In this document: piece after piece, positions 33,300 through 44,839 of the stretch
How the letters are laid out: every line of letters begins with the position of its first letter
Numbering within the stretch: position 1 is the stretch's first letter
Source: Cycas panzhihuaensis
Taxonomy: Eukaryota > Cycadophyta
DNA length: 64,000 nucleotides
Assembly: GCA_023213395.1 (NCBI GenBank)
Contig: CM041465.1
Location: forward strand, 154,573,741 to 154,637,740
Direction: 5' to 3'
Translations under genes and position numbers: made by a program
The notes under the pieces: model-generated
Seen by the model: only the letters and a program-made list of their open reading frames with translations
The model's database searches: none
Told to the model about the DNA's origin: nothing

Positions 33300-34754
33300 A
33301 TAAAAGGAATACTAGAGAAAATGCTAATTAGTATTTTGATAAGTGATGGTTTATTACTAAACTTCATTGATATTTTTAGCTAGGTAATTAGACTTATACA
33401 TTGTACTATAAATTGGATTCACATGTTTTTTACCTAGTTATTATAAACTTTATTATGTTCGAACCATCAAGAACCTCATTGTCTAAATTAGAACTTATAA
33501 ATTAATATCTAATTTTTATGCCATTTTAATTAGAGGATAAAATATTATTCTTAGAGTCCATTGGCTCCAAACATTAGGTATACACAACATGAACAACTTC
33601 CCTACCAACCCATTTATCTCATTCAAAGGCTAGATGGGACAAACCTATAAACTCAATGAAATACAACCCCCTCTTAACAAACTAATTTTCCCAAATCAAA
33701 TAAAGAAAAGATTAAGTAGCCAATAATATCCAATCCTTAAAAAATATTCACCCTAACATCTAACACATCATAAATAAATATCAAGTCATTTTTTCCCTCT
33801 TGTCAATTATCCCCCTACTCAATCATGGGTGTTACCACACCATTAAGTTGAAATATCCCCATGACCTCATCAATCTCCATTCTTATAAAAATTCATAGTT
33901 TCAAAAGAATGAGATTAAAAAAATTATAAATGAGCTAATAGAAAATTGGATAATTCAAAAGGTCTTATATTGCCTATATTCTATTAGTTCGGAAAAAGGA
34001 TGGTTCATTTAGGCTATGTGCCAATTACTAGGAACTAACTAAACTAACTATAAAAAATAAGTTCCTTATAGCTAAGATCAATGATATGTTTTTTGATATC
34101 TATGATACCATAGTCTTTATCAATTTGTATCTTTAATTTAGATATTATCAAATCCTAATTAGACTAAAAGATCATCATAAAATTGTCTTTTATACCAATC
34201 ATGGATACTTTGAATTTTATGTCATGCCTTTTGGCTTATATAATACCCCAACCCTATCTTATTTCCTTATGAATAAGATTTGTAGTCCTTACCTTAGGAA
34301 AGTTGCTATTATTTTCTTTAATAACATGCTTATTTATAACACTAACATGACTACTTGCATGCACCACTTAAAGATAGTCTTAAAAATCTTGGGTAAATAC
34401 CAATTATATACTAATCTTTCCAAGTGTAAATTTGGCAAGTATAAACTCTAATACCTTAGCTACATTATTTTTGTAGAATGTGTTCAAGTTAACCTTAACA
34501 AAATAATAGTTATTATAAACTATCCAATACTAAAAAACCTTATCTAGTTATGTGCATTCTTAGGACCCACTAGATTTTATAGGTAATTTATCTATAATTA
34601 CACAACCTTGAGTACACCATTAACTAATATACTCTAAAAATATTCTTTCCAATGGTCACCTATAACTAATGATGCTTTTACCTACTTTAAATAAGTTATA
34701 TCCTCTACTCTAGTGTTGGCCACTTTAGACTTCTTTTAACCATTCCAACTAGAA
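33300..34754 (+). pseudogene. Element E protease and reverse transcriptase remnant
   Basis: A protease-like stretch lies at about 33330-33700; its active site cannot be read. RT starts at about 33880 with LVRKKDGSFRLCANY, then KINDMFFDIYDTIVFINLYL, and a good open piece at 34224-34451: MPFGLYNTPTLSYFLMNKI, IIFFNNMLIY, HHLKIVLKILGKYQLYTNLS. The catalytic FFDD is now FFNN at 34314-34325; both aspartates became asparagine by G-to-A changes. The thumb (CAFLGPTRFYR) follows. Element C interrupts just before RNase H. Confidence 0.9.
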
Positions 34755-34759
34755 TATGA
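34755..34759. repeat. Target-site duplication of element C, left copy (TATGA)
   Basis: TATGA is repeated exactly at 42017-42021. The E reading frame (end of RT, then RNase H) continues across the two copies. Confidence 0.9.
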
Positions 34760-35143
34760 TATGAGAATAATAGGATTTAAATATATGTACCCTAATTCAA
34801 GTATAGTGATCAAAATATTGACAAGAATTCAATAAAATAAGAAACTAAGCAATAAATATGAGCATGCAAAGGTATGGGTGAATTTAACACATTATAGGCT
34901 CTCTTTCGGGTAGAGCTTCCACTTTAATTAAAATCTAATATAAACTACAAAGGTACAGGGTAATATTTATGGCCATCTGTCAAGATTACAAGGCATTGGG
35001 ATAAGCCAACTTAATGGCACAAGAGGTGGACCTAACCTCACTATCCAATGTGATTTAATTTTATAAAAGAGTTATTTTATACAATATAAATATTAGCATA
35101 TAAAGGTATGAAGAAATGAAGGAGATATTATAGAGATTTAACA
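34760..35143 (-). repeat. 3' LTR of element C
   Basis: 384 bp, partner of 41633-42016. On the plus strand it reads from TATGAGAATAA to TTTAACA. Compared with its partner it more often carries T or A where the partner has C or G. Confidence 0.95.
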
Positions 35144-35156
35144 CCCTCCCTTAATA
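35144..35156 (-). other. Polypurine tract of element C
   Basis: The minus strand reads TATTAAGGGAGGG immediately before the LTR start TGTTAAATC. Confidence 0.85.
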
Positions 35157-38100
35157 GAAACTTCATTTCTTTAGACGCCGAGGTCAAATCTAAACCATTC
35201 AAACTTCAATTTACTAAGTGCTTTAATGAAGATGTTTGCAACCTGGTCTTCAGTAGGATGGTAGATGAGATCAACTTATCTATTTTAGACATGCTCACGG
35301 ATGAAGTGATGGTGGACCTTAATGAGCTTGGTTCCAGCATAGAATATAGGATTCTTCATCATCTTCAACACACTTTAATTATCACAGTACATGATAGTTC
35401 GTGAAGTCTTTTGAAGTGCAAGCTCAATGAGAATACTTATGAGCCAAATAAACTCAGTTGTAGCATGGACAACTTTATATTCTACTTCAATGGAGGAAAG
35501 AGCAACAGTGGGTTACTTTTTATAACTCTATGAGATTTTAGCTAAGTTCATATAAAAATAATAACCTAAAGTTGGATGATGTGTATCCTCTAGAGTAAGT
35601 GATTTAATCTTATTATACTCAAGGCCAAATTGATGAGTGCCACAAATATATTTGAGGATCCTGGTGGCTTCTTTCCAATGAGATGCTTTGGGGTATGACA
35701 TATACTTAGGGTAGATCCCTACTGCATAGGAAATATCTGGGCGAGTGTGAGTAAGATAAAAGAGACTCCTAACTAACTACCAATACATAGTAAGATCAAA
35801 AGGTTTTCCTTGTTCATCTAGGTTTAACTTGGTTCCTATCTCCATAGGAATTAGTGCAAGCTTACATTATGTCATCTTGAATCTTTCTAAGAGTTAATTG
35901 ATATACTTGGTCTGAGTCAGGAGGATATGTCCTGGTTCTTATCAAACTTCAATTCCAAGGAAGTAATGAAGCAAGTCAAGGTCAGTCATCTCAAAATTGC
36001 TCTTCAACTCTAATTGGAGTAAAGAAATTCCATTTATATCATTGCTAGTGATAGTAAGATCGTCCACAAAAAATACAATGATAGTGATCAAATTATCTTT
36101 AACCAAAATATAGAGATCAGGGTCAGAGGGTGAATGATTAAATCTATGCTGAGTGAGAAATGTATCTATCTTTGTATACCAGGCATGTGGTGCCTACTTG
36201 AGTCCATAAAGGGCTTTCTTGAGTCTACAAACTAACTGTTCTTATCCTAAATAGCATAGATTAGGGGTTGTTTCAAGAAAATCTCTTCTTTGAGCTCTCT
36301 ATTAAGGAAAGCACTCTTCAGATCCATTTGGTAGATAGGCCATCTAAATTGGGCTGCTAGGGATATAACCAAATGGAATGTGGTCATGTTAGATACTGGT
36401 AAAAAGGTCTCATCATAGTCAATCCCCTCCTATAGTTTGAAACCTCTTATAATAAGGCAAACTTTATGATACTCTACAATGCTATCTATATGGAACTTTA
36501 TATTGTACAACCATCTACAATTAATTACTTTCTTCCTAGGTGGTAATTTAGTTAGCTCCCGAGTATCATTTTTTAAGATGGAATTCATCTCTTCATCCAT
36601 AGTTACTTTCTATATTTAGTCTTTGACTGCCACATCAAACATGGAAGGCTCAAGAGTTTTAATAACACATGCCATGAGGGAAAATTTTATGGAGTTTCTC
36701 ATCCTCGAAGGTCTCTTTGTAACTGTGGGAGGAAAAGGAGCATCCTTTAAAATCTATTATACCCACTCAGGAGGTGGGTAAAAGCTGGTGGCTTCCACCT
36801 GAAGGTTATCAATTAAAATAGGAGGAAAATTTATACTTACCTGAGTGGATGATAAAGAAATTGTTGGAATTGATAATGGATTAGGAGTGTATGAGTAAGC
36901 TGGTACAAGTGGCTCTAAAGTTTGTCCAAGGGTCACTTGTGTCACACCAACTTCATATTCTACTACAATCTGATGTGGAGGAGGTGTCAGTACATGTGGT
37001 TCTTCTATAAAGATTACATCTCATGTTATGTAAGCTTGGTTACCAACTAAATCAAAAACTTTGTAGGCTTTACAACCAGGTACATAGCCAAGGAAGATGC
37101 ACTTAAGGCAAATGGTTTTTGACTTAACCAAGCTTCTTCGGGAGTAATGTTCCTAACCACAACTGTGGGACTTATGTTGGTTAGGTAAGCTGTTGTGGCA
37201 ATGGTATTAGCCTAAAATCTAGTGGTAAGGTTGGTTGCATTAAGCATGGCTTTCTCTTTATTGATCAATATCTGATTCATCCTTTCAACTACATTATTCT
37301 ATTAGGGTGTATGAGGAGTAGAAAATTGATGCAAGATGCCATGTTCTTTGCAAAAGTTATTGAACTAGTTTGAAATGTATTCACCACCATTATCAGATCT
37401 AAGGGTCTTGATTCTCATCCCACTTTTATTTTTAGGAGTAGCTTTAAACTCTTTGAATCTGTTTAGGGCTTGATATTTGTTTCTCAAGATGTAGACCCAT
37501 ACTTTCCTTGAGAAGTCATATATCAAAGTAATGAAATACCAGCTACCATTGAGAGATTGGGTGGACATAGGGCCACAAATATTAGAATGTACCAACTCTA
37601 ATAGTTATCAACCTCTCCATACATTCTTAGAAGGGAATGTTTCTCTTTATTGCTTTCCCTTTAGGCATGCCTCACATATGTTTCAATATCTCTTAATTTT
37701 GGGTAGGTCATATACCATTTTGAGCCTATACATGAGGTTTAAGCTTTGCATATTCAAATGACGTAAGTGTTGATATCATAGGTGGTCTTTAGATCTATTT
37801 GTGGTCACTTCATCTTTTGAGTGGGAGTATTTTCCTAATTCATGTATGGAAGAGGACTCTTCCTTAATTGTGTCCTTCCTCTTATCACATTGAGCTATGT
37901 TAGCCATTGAGTAGGATTTATGTTAAGGAGTTGTGGTAAGAGGGACTCCATCTAGCCTATATAAGCCACCATCTTTATGTCTTGTAGCCACAAGTTTGCT
38001 TATATCATGGTCTATAATTCTACAAATACCCTAACTAAAGAGGACATCTAAGTTTTACTTATCTATTTGACTGATGGAAAGTAGGTTCATCTTCATACCA

Positions 38101-38330
38101 GGTACAAGGAACATATTACTGATGTGGTACCTAATGTTAGAGTCCTTCAATGTGATTGGTACCCTACCAATTTTGGTCACATTATAAGTCATATTCTACA
38201 AAACATATATGATCGTTTGAGTGTTGATTAGTTGGGTCTCTTCCAACATGTTTTTAGAGCTTGTCATGTGTCTTGTTGCATCAGAATTAAGAAGCCATGT
38301 TATCTCATCAAGATGAGAGGATAATATTGT
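35157..38330 (-). pseudogene. Element C pol remnant: protease, integrase, RT, RNase H
   Basis: Protease site at 38265-38292 reads LNSDATRHM (for LDSGATRHM); both Asp and Gly are changed by G-to-A. The integrase includes 37365-37595, VHSNICGPM, FITLIYDFSRKVWVY, LRSDNGGEYISN, where the first catalytic Asp of HSDICGP has become Asn. A low-complexity linker at 36757-36945 (SIPTISLSSTQVSINFPPIL) precedes the connection domain VTMDEEMNSILKND. RT spans about 36580-35750, including QMDLKSAFLNRELKEEIF and a catalytic box FVDD at 36059-36070 (for YVDD). RNase H is at about 35640-35160. It is noticeably less broken than B. Confidence 0.94.
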
Positions 38331-38786
38331 AAGAAATAGGGTATGGGAGCAGGAGTCTTGACCATATTCCACATTGAGACATTATTGTTGACTATATTAT
38401 TGGTTCCTTTGATTCATATTTGAGAACCATTACCTATTTTAAGGTTTTTGACCTTGTGTGGGCCTTGGATTCCAATTCAATTGATAGAATTAGCCTTAAG
38501 GTTGATATGATGCCCCCTCTTGTGGGTAGAAAGGGCCTCCTTATTATTGAACTAGACTACCATATTGATAATAAAGGCCTCCTTCTTATGGAAAGGGGTC
38601 TCCTTGAGGAGGGCATGATTCTCCTTGTTGATAAGAAGCTTCTTATCTTTATTGATTATAACTAGGGCCTCCTTGATGGTATGAAGGTGCTCCTTGTTAA
38701 TAAATAGGGGGTGGTTGTTAATAGACTGGTTCATATGCTTAGCTCCACTGGGTTTGTAAGAGTTATAAATTAGCTTATCTTCTCCT

Positions 38787-39715
38787 ACATCCAATAGCTA
38801 TATGTCTAAATTTTCCATAGTAGAGACATGTTACATTCTGTTTACCCTACTAATTCTTTTAAGACTTTCCCTATGGTTGATGTTATAATTGTTGAGGCTA
38901 CTGATTTAGATAGGAGGAGGAGGAGGTTCCAACAAGATGTTACTGAGTTGGCTGCTAATATGACTCTTATGATATAGAGAGAGAGTCCAAGAGTTGAGCT
39001 AGGTCTTCTTGCTGACAAAGCTGTTGGGATACTCTATTAGCAATCTTGCCCTTTTCTAAGTTTTAAGCTGCAAAGGTAGAAGTTAAGTCAGATGTCGATG
39101 TCATCCCTAGTCGATTGAGAATATTTTCCTCTTGAAGCAAGATCCCCTTAAAGGTTATGAAGTCCATCTTAGAGTAGTTGTTGTGTAACTTAGAGAGAAA
39201 GGAGCTATATTCAATGGGTAAAATGTTTATAATGCTTGAGATTAGATCATGGTGAGATGGTGATTCACTAAGGATAATCAATTGGTTTCTAATAGTTTTA
39301 GCTTTGATTAAATGATTTGTAATGTTTCTAGTGAAAGGCATGATAAGTAGGTGAGCCTTAAAGGTAAAATACCTAGATTCGTCCTTCCTCTCATAGAGTG
39401 AACAAACTATGATCCAAGCTTCATTTAAGCATTATGTTGTTTTAATTTTTGATCCACTTGGTCTTCAACTGCCAAGTAAAGGAAGGATAATGCTATATTA
39501 TCCTTAGTTTTAAAGTTGGCTAAGGCTATATGATCAGATGGAATAGTTTTAGTAGGATCACTAGGATCTTGAGTGGGATTATGCATGGGTATATCCCCAT
39601 TAATGTAGGCCCAATGTTCATTCATGATAAGCAAGTTTTTGACTTACTTTTTCCATGGTATAAAGTTATTAGTACCATTGAGTTTGATATTATTGGAAAA
39701 AAACATTTATAATAC
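38787..39715 (-). pseudogene. Element C gag remnant
   Basis: Same family as B's gag. 39425-39634 reads MNEHWAYINGDIPMHNPTQD, ALANFKTKDNIALSFLYLAV. 39063-39341 reads MPFTRNITNHLIKAKTI, NQLIILSESPSHHDLISSII. The zinc knuckle at 38787-38828 is CLYYGKFRHIAIGC: first and last Cys and His are kept, the second Cys is Tyr as in B, and Gly before His is Arg. The probable start lies near 39700 (NNIKLNGTNNFIPWKK), but the initiating ATG is not certain. Frames read on the plus strand here (38420-38665, 39530-39712) are shadows. Confidence 0.92.
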
Positions 39716-39781
39716 CATGTCTAGAAGGTTTTTTTGTATTTGATATTTTATTTAATTCTTTTTTTGTGTGTGATGAGGGAC

Positions 39782-40219
39782 TAATCTACCTAAGTGACTT
39801 CTAACCTAGGATTCTAAGGTAAAGGGTCTTTAGGAAAGCTCTCAGTTGCTATCCTATCTAATAGCACCTACCCATAAGTGGAAAACCAGGGACCCATTAT
39901 ACCAGTATATGAGCTCAAGGGCTCGATATACATTAATATGTGGGATGCTAAGAAGGTCCTAAGACCCCTCTAATTTGTTTTCCCACTTGCATCAGGCTTA
40001 TACCAAACGATAGATCTAGCGGTAAGAATTTACTAACCAAGGCACTCACCCGCTTAGGTCTAGCCTAGTCTCCAAACTCTAAAAGATAGGGTCTCCTCCT
40101 TAGCCTCCTACCTATTATACCTTATAACCAATGACGTTCCTCATCCAATATGAGTAGGCTAAGGGCGTGTACGCAGTGGTAACTTCAGGGGTCCTAATCA
40201 TTCCCCTTATAAGGCTAGT
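39782..40219 (-). repeat. Shared leader block (C copy)
   Basis: Related to 12663-13107 (same strand) and to the reverse complement of 6433-6878. Landmarks on the plus strand: AATCTACCTAAGTGACTTCTAA, AACCAAGGCACTCACCCG, GGTAACTTCAGGGGTCCTAA and CCCCTTATAAGGCTAG. The three copies all end next to gag. Confidence 0.87.
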
Positions 40220-41620
40220 TATCTTTTTTATATGAAATTTTAATTTTTTAAGCGAGTTTCTTACACACAAGAGGTTCTTTTTAAAGAAATAAATGAAATA
40301 AAAAGGAAATAAAATAAATTAAAATGAGAAGCATATGTTTGAAATGCTCTTGATGGGCCAAGCTTTGAGAGTTAACTTCTTCAACCTTCTAGGAGTAACA
40401 CCTACATATGAGACATCACCAAGCACTTATTAGCCTTAAAAATTAGAATTAAATAGCTAAAAATGATAAGCCACAACCTAATCTAGTAAAAGAACCTTAA
40501 GAAAACTGGAAAATGCCTTCAAATCTTGAAAAATAAGGCTCAAATAACTCAAACATAAGGGTCAACTTGAATAGATAATATCTCTACTAAATCAACTCCA
40601 AATCTATATTAATTTAATTCTAAGCTCTAAATTAGCTTCCTAGTTCTTTAAACAGTTTGAAAAATATACACATGATTGAGGAGATATCGTAGAAACAATA
40701 TAGGTACCTTTTTATGTCTAAAATCAAATGAAAAATGGGGTTAAGCCCCCTTCAGATTGGCCCTTGCTCACCTGTAGACCCCATGTGACCACCTGTTTAT
40801 GATGCTAGGGGGTTGAAATATGTGAAACGTTATCCAAAGAAGTTTATAACTTTTTCACAATAAAAAAAGATTAAATCTAGTTCATTTAGGCTTGAAGTCT
40901 ACCCTTTAGTCAAAGGAAAAAGGTCATATGCAGCCTTAATATGATCAAATGGAGGGGCTAAAGTGGATCATAATGTAATATAAATCTAATTTAATATTAT
41001 TTCACTAAAGTGACAAATCATAGGATTAAAAAAATAAAAAATTTCAATGTTTGGAGGTAGCACGACATGAACGTGGGGTGTGCAAGCATTGTGGATGATT
41101 AATGAGCTTGATGGCACCCCAAACAGTCATCAAATATCATGAAATTTTAGGGGGAGGGGTGCACAAACTAGATGGAGCTAATAGAATAAACAAGTCTAAA
41201 AAAGATGCTCTATAAAGGTCACACAAAGCTGCCAAAGTTACAGATCCTACGTAGGCCCTACAATGAAGAATGAAGCCAAAAATAGCCAAATAACTCTAGA
41301 AAACTCCTTTGTTAGACACTAGAAATGGATGTGAGGCTACTAAAAACCCCACTAATTCTCTAGCAAGTAAAAAACATTAATAATAGTTGTAACAAGTAAA
41401 AAATGTGATTTTTCATATGTTTTCTTCAATAAAATTGAGTAAAACCCAAAATGGATGTAAATGAGCTTCAAAATATATTATAGGAGGCTAAAATCTCTTG
41501 CAACTAGCTATGTATGAGCTCCATCACTACATAAAACCTCAAATTTTCCATAAGACATGAAGAAAATAGAGTAAAATAAATTTAAAATCACCAAAATACT
41601 CTAAAATTAGGTACACTCTT
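40220..41620 (-). other. Leader of element C, unique part
   Basis: About 1.4 kb of untranslated leader. The half nearest the shared block aligns with A's leader, for instance around GGGGTTAAGCCCCC and GTGACCACCT. No gene seen. Confidence 0.65.
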
Positions 41621-41632
41621 GCTCTAATACCA
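41621..41632 (-). other. Primer-binding site of element C
   Basis: The minus strand reads TGGTATTAGAGC, abutting the LTR's terminal CA. One C-to-T change in the CAG triplet. Confidence 0.92.
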
Positions 41633-42016
41633 TGTGAGAATAACATGATCTAAATACATATACCTTGATTCAAGTATAGTGATAAAAATATTGATAAGAA
41701 TTCAATAAAACAAGAAAATAAGCAACAAATATGAGCATGCAAAGGTATGGATGAATTCACCACACCATAGGCTCTCTCTCAGGCAAAGCTTCCACATTAA
41801 TCAGAATCCAATATGAAGTACAAAGGTGTGGGGTAATATTTATAGCCATTCACAAAGATTACAAGGCATTAGAATAGGCTGACTTAATGGCATAAGAGGT
41901 GGACCTGACCTCACTATCCAATGTGATTTAATTACATAAAAGGGTCCTTTTGTACAATATGAACATTAGGATATAAAGGTATAAAGAAATGAAGGAGATA
42001 TTATAGAGTTTTAATA
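41633..42016 (-). repeat. 5' LTR of element C
   Basis: 384 bp; on the plus strand TGTGAGAATAAC to GTTTTAATA. On the minus strand it ends with an intact CA; its start has decayed from TG to TA. Confidence 0.95.
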
Positions 42017-42021
42017 TATGA
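42017..42021. repeat. Target-site duplication of element C, right copy (TATGA)
   Basis: Identical to 34755-34759. Confidence 0.9.
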
Positions 42022-43860
42022 TATATTAGGCTTTGTTATAGGTGTAGTTCTTATACAAAACTTACATCCAATTACCTTTAAAAGTTGTAAACTTAAAAAC
42101 TGTAAGTATAAATTATCCACATACTAAAAAAAAATGAAGTCTATTCTCCATTCCATTGAGAAATAATGACAATATCTCCATGGATTTAAGTTTACCATCC
42201 TCATATATCATGATAGCCTTTGTCACTTATTAAACCAATTGATTCTCTTTGAGGAATAAGCCAAATGAGTGGAGTACCTCCAAGTCTTTGATTTCATAAT
42301 CATGTATAAGAAAGGCCAAGATAATGTAGTAGTAGATACTCTTTCCTACCTTCTTAATGACTTATGTCTTATTCCCTCATAAGATTCTTCCATTCATGCC
42401 ATCTCTAGTCCACATCCCATATGAGCGTAAGACCTAGTTCAATAAAAATAATCCCAATTAGATTATGGCAAATGGGCCAATAAAGTTTTCACTCAAGAAA
42501 AATGGTCCATTCAAAATAACCTCCTTCTATATAGGAAATACATATTTATCCATCCAACTTCTAAATTTATCCCTTAAATTCTAGTAGAATACCAATTTAC
42601 CCCATTAGTAGGTGATTCAAGTTTGTCAAAACTTACCAATAGATTTGTTTTGACTTCTTTTAGCTGTATATAAAAACATCTATTCTAATATTTATTTCTA
42701 AATATAATACATATCACTATAATAAAACTAATACTAAAGCCTAACCAAGTCTACTATAACCACTATATATTCTATGAGGGAAATGGCAAGACATTGCTAT
42801 GGGCTTTATTATTGGTCTCCCTTTATCTATTAGTTATGACTCTATATTAGTGGTTATTAACTTCTTGACCAAGTACATATGCTCTTTTCTAATCTACACT
42901 TTATATAAATCATTACATATTGTAGACCTCTATCTTTAAATAATATCTACTTTGCATGGTTTTCCATAAACCATAGTGTATGATTGAGATCTCAAATTTA
43001 CTAACTCCTTTTGGCAATAACTCTTTCATATTTTAGGTACTTCATTCAATATGAGTTTGGCCGACCACCCCAAAATGAATTGTTGATCAATATTTCTCAA
43101 CAAAACCCTAGAAACTTATTTATATTATTATGTTTTTTAGAACTGAAGTAGATGGTTATCATGGTTATCCCTAGTAGAATATTAGTATAATTCCTCTAAC
43201 CATGCAACTATAGGTATGTCACCATTCATGGCTATTTATAGGTATCATCACCATCCCACTATATGGTAGCCATTGATCTTTGTATTGTGATAGTATAATA
43301 AAAATTATAATTCAAGGAATAATACCCTCAAATAAAACCTACTTGTAACTCAAAATTATATGAATTAATTAGTAAATCTCTATTATTTAGATTGCTCCTT
43401 TAAAATTAATGATCTTTTATTCTTACATCTTCAACTATACAAATAATAGTCACTCAAACATCATAAGAATCATAAGCTCAACCCTCATTATTATAGTGCT
43501 TATTAAGTTCTCTAATATATCAATGATATAGCCTATACATTGAAACTCCTATCCAATACTAAGATTCATAATGTCTTCTAGGTTTCCTACCTCAAAAAAT
43601 ATCTTTGTAAGGGCTCAACCCCACAAATAGTCTTACCCATCTTGTATGAAATATAAATTCTCACTATACCTACTAAATGCATCTTAGCTAGCTGACAATG
43701 CCATATCTAAAATAGGATAATTACAAAGTATTTGATATAGTAGGTTAGTTGTGAATAAGATGAGGTGACCTAGAAATTAGTATACTTTATCAAGTATCAT
43801 CCATATTTTCTCTACTTTAGGGACTCAACATCTTAGGGGAGAGGACCTATTATATGACTG
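42022..43860 (+). pseudogene. Element E RNase H, integrase and C-terminal remnant
   Basis: RNase H at about 42022-42400 reads YIRLCYRCSSYTK-type start and, in frame, FKSCKLKNCKYKLSTY, EYLHGFKFTI-like and LLNQLILFEE*AKWVEYLQV, FIIMYKKGQDNVVVDTLSYL (usual: KGRDNVVADALSR). The integrase follows at about 42430-43330: WALLLVSLYLL, FLTKYICSF-like, then CDRDPRFTS-region decay and FRYFIQYEFGRPPQNEL-type HPQTDGQ remnant near 43060. The C-terminus at about 43500-43860 reads LKLLSNTKIHNVF, VSYLKKYL. Frames change often, so I list motifs and not a continuous product. Confidence 0.82.
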
Positions 43861-43879
43861 CATGCAGGTAGGAAAAATA

Positions 43880-44002
43880 TGATGCTAACACTTATGGTTA
43901 AGATACTAGGAGGTTAACTACTAGTTATTAACTCTTATACTTGGGCCATTAAGGTCACCAATGAAATGTAAGGTCATTTGGCCTACTAATAGGATTATAA
44001 GG
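43880..44002 (+). repeat. Truncated 3' LTR of element E
   Basis: Starts TGATGCTAACACTTATGG and follows the 5' LTR for about 123 bp (ACTAGTTATTAACTC, GGGCCATTAAGGTC, CCTACTAATAGG). It is then replaced by the LTR of element G at 44003. The missing LTR portion is not found directly on the other side of G. Confidence 0.75.
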
Positions 44003-44832
44003 TGATTCCATGAAATTAGACCAAACCACTTAAGGGAACATGAAATAGGTAAAAGAAAGGATAGCAAGTTAAGAACTTAAGTGATATAGTTCAGAGGGAA
44101 CCTTCAACCCTTTTGTTAATGAGAAAGGATGATTCTCTAAGTGTGTGTTAGATGTGTAGGGGTGAGTGATGCAGTGTTGTTATAGTTCATAAAATTTTAT
44201 GCTAAAATAATAAATGAGAGGACATCAAAGAAAACATTAAGTAATAAATACATTTAATAAATTAATCTAATAAAATCCCCTTTTTATCTGAAAGAAAGCA
44301 CACAACCTCTTAATGGATAAGAGGGCCATTAAGGGAACCTTGTCCCATAATGAATATCCAAAGGTTTCTTATTTGTTTACTCTTCTAAAATATTTTCTAG
44401 AGAGTAAAGATCCTGTCTTAAATCACTAGTCTAGTCAAAAGGTTAAATTCTATATCATGTTAAGATAAATAAAGGGAGGACTAGTGAGTGCAAGGATCCA
44501 AGAGATCTTAGAACATGGATTAATGACCTTATCATGGGTGATCCACTATAGAATTCCTTACCCAATGATGATCCACCCATAAGGATGGATGGTTTGAAAA
44601 TGTTTGCATCTAATTCTAAGGGATTTGTACATTTAATGGCGAAGATAGATGAAGAGGAAGTCACTCTTAACCTAAAATATGATAACAATGTAACAATTTT
44701 AGCATTTAAAACATGTCTAAGAATAATAATTCTAAAGAAAGGAAAGTTTCTATATCAAGCATGTCAAATCCTAGTTAATCAAACTTCCCTTTATAAGGGG
44801 AAGTATTTATTCCTAAGAAAATGATAGGACTG
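44003..44832 (-). repeat. 3' LTR of element G
   Basis: About 830 bp, homologous to 61353-62130. Matching plus-strand stretches are ATGATTCTCTA, AATACATTTAATAAATTAATCT, GGTTAAATTCTATATCATG, GTGCAAGGATCCAAGAGATCT and ATTCTAAGGGATTTGTA. Starts TGATTCC on the plus strand; the right edge is uncertain within about 10 bp. Confidence 0.85.
44585..44824 (+). other. Open frame within the G LTR, left copy
   Basis: 79 codons, antisense to G. The middle part (SKGFVHLMAKIDEEEVTLNL) matches the frame in the other LTR at 61870-62151 (SKGFLCLMVKIDKEEATVNL). Both LTR copies stay open in this phase despite surrounding decay. No known domain recognised; it may be a chance frame or a non-coding element with periodic constraint. 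Confidence 0.4.
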
Positions 44833-44839
44833 ATATACT

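Larger units (their letters stand above)
34760..42016 (-). mobile_element. Element C: degenerate Ty1/copia retrotransposon nested in element E
   Basis: Minus-strand, 7.26 kb, with two LTRs of exactly 384 bp and a perfect TATGA target duplication. It is in the same family as B (LTR start TGTTAAA, shared LTR core GTGAGGTCAGGTCCACCTCT, same gag and leader). Order on the minus strand: 5' LTR (42016-41633), primer-binding site, leader, shared leader block, gag, pol, polypurine tract, 3' LTR. It separates E's RT from its RNase H. Confidence 0.96.
22747..44002 (+). mobile_element. Element E: degenerate Ty3/gypsy retrotransposon containing elements D and C
   Basis: Plus-strand gypsy element. Order: 5' LTR (22747-23113), primer-binding site, leader, [copia D, 23977-31537], leader, gag (32270-33290), protease and RT (33300-34754), [copia C, 34760-42016], RNase H and integrase (42022-43860), truncated 3' LTR (43880-44002). 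Without D and C it is about 6.4 kb, normal for gypsy elements. It is a sister copy of element F. Its 3' LTR is cut off where element G begins. Confidence 0.88.

Noticed and set aside
37531-37761. Plus-strand frame within element C
   Set aside because: Antisense shadow of the integrase, which reads clearly on the minus strand (ICGPM, LRSDNGGEY).
38420-38665. Plus-strand frame of 81 codons
   Set aside because: Antisense shadow of the gag-protease linker of element C.
43500-43860. Chromodomain at the end of element E's integrase
   Set aside because: The C-terminal region has a VSYLKKYL-type stretch, but the aromatic residues of a chromodomain could not be identified through the stops.
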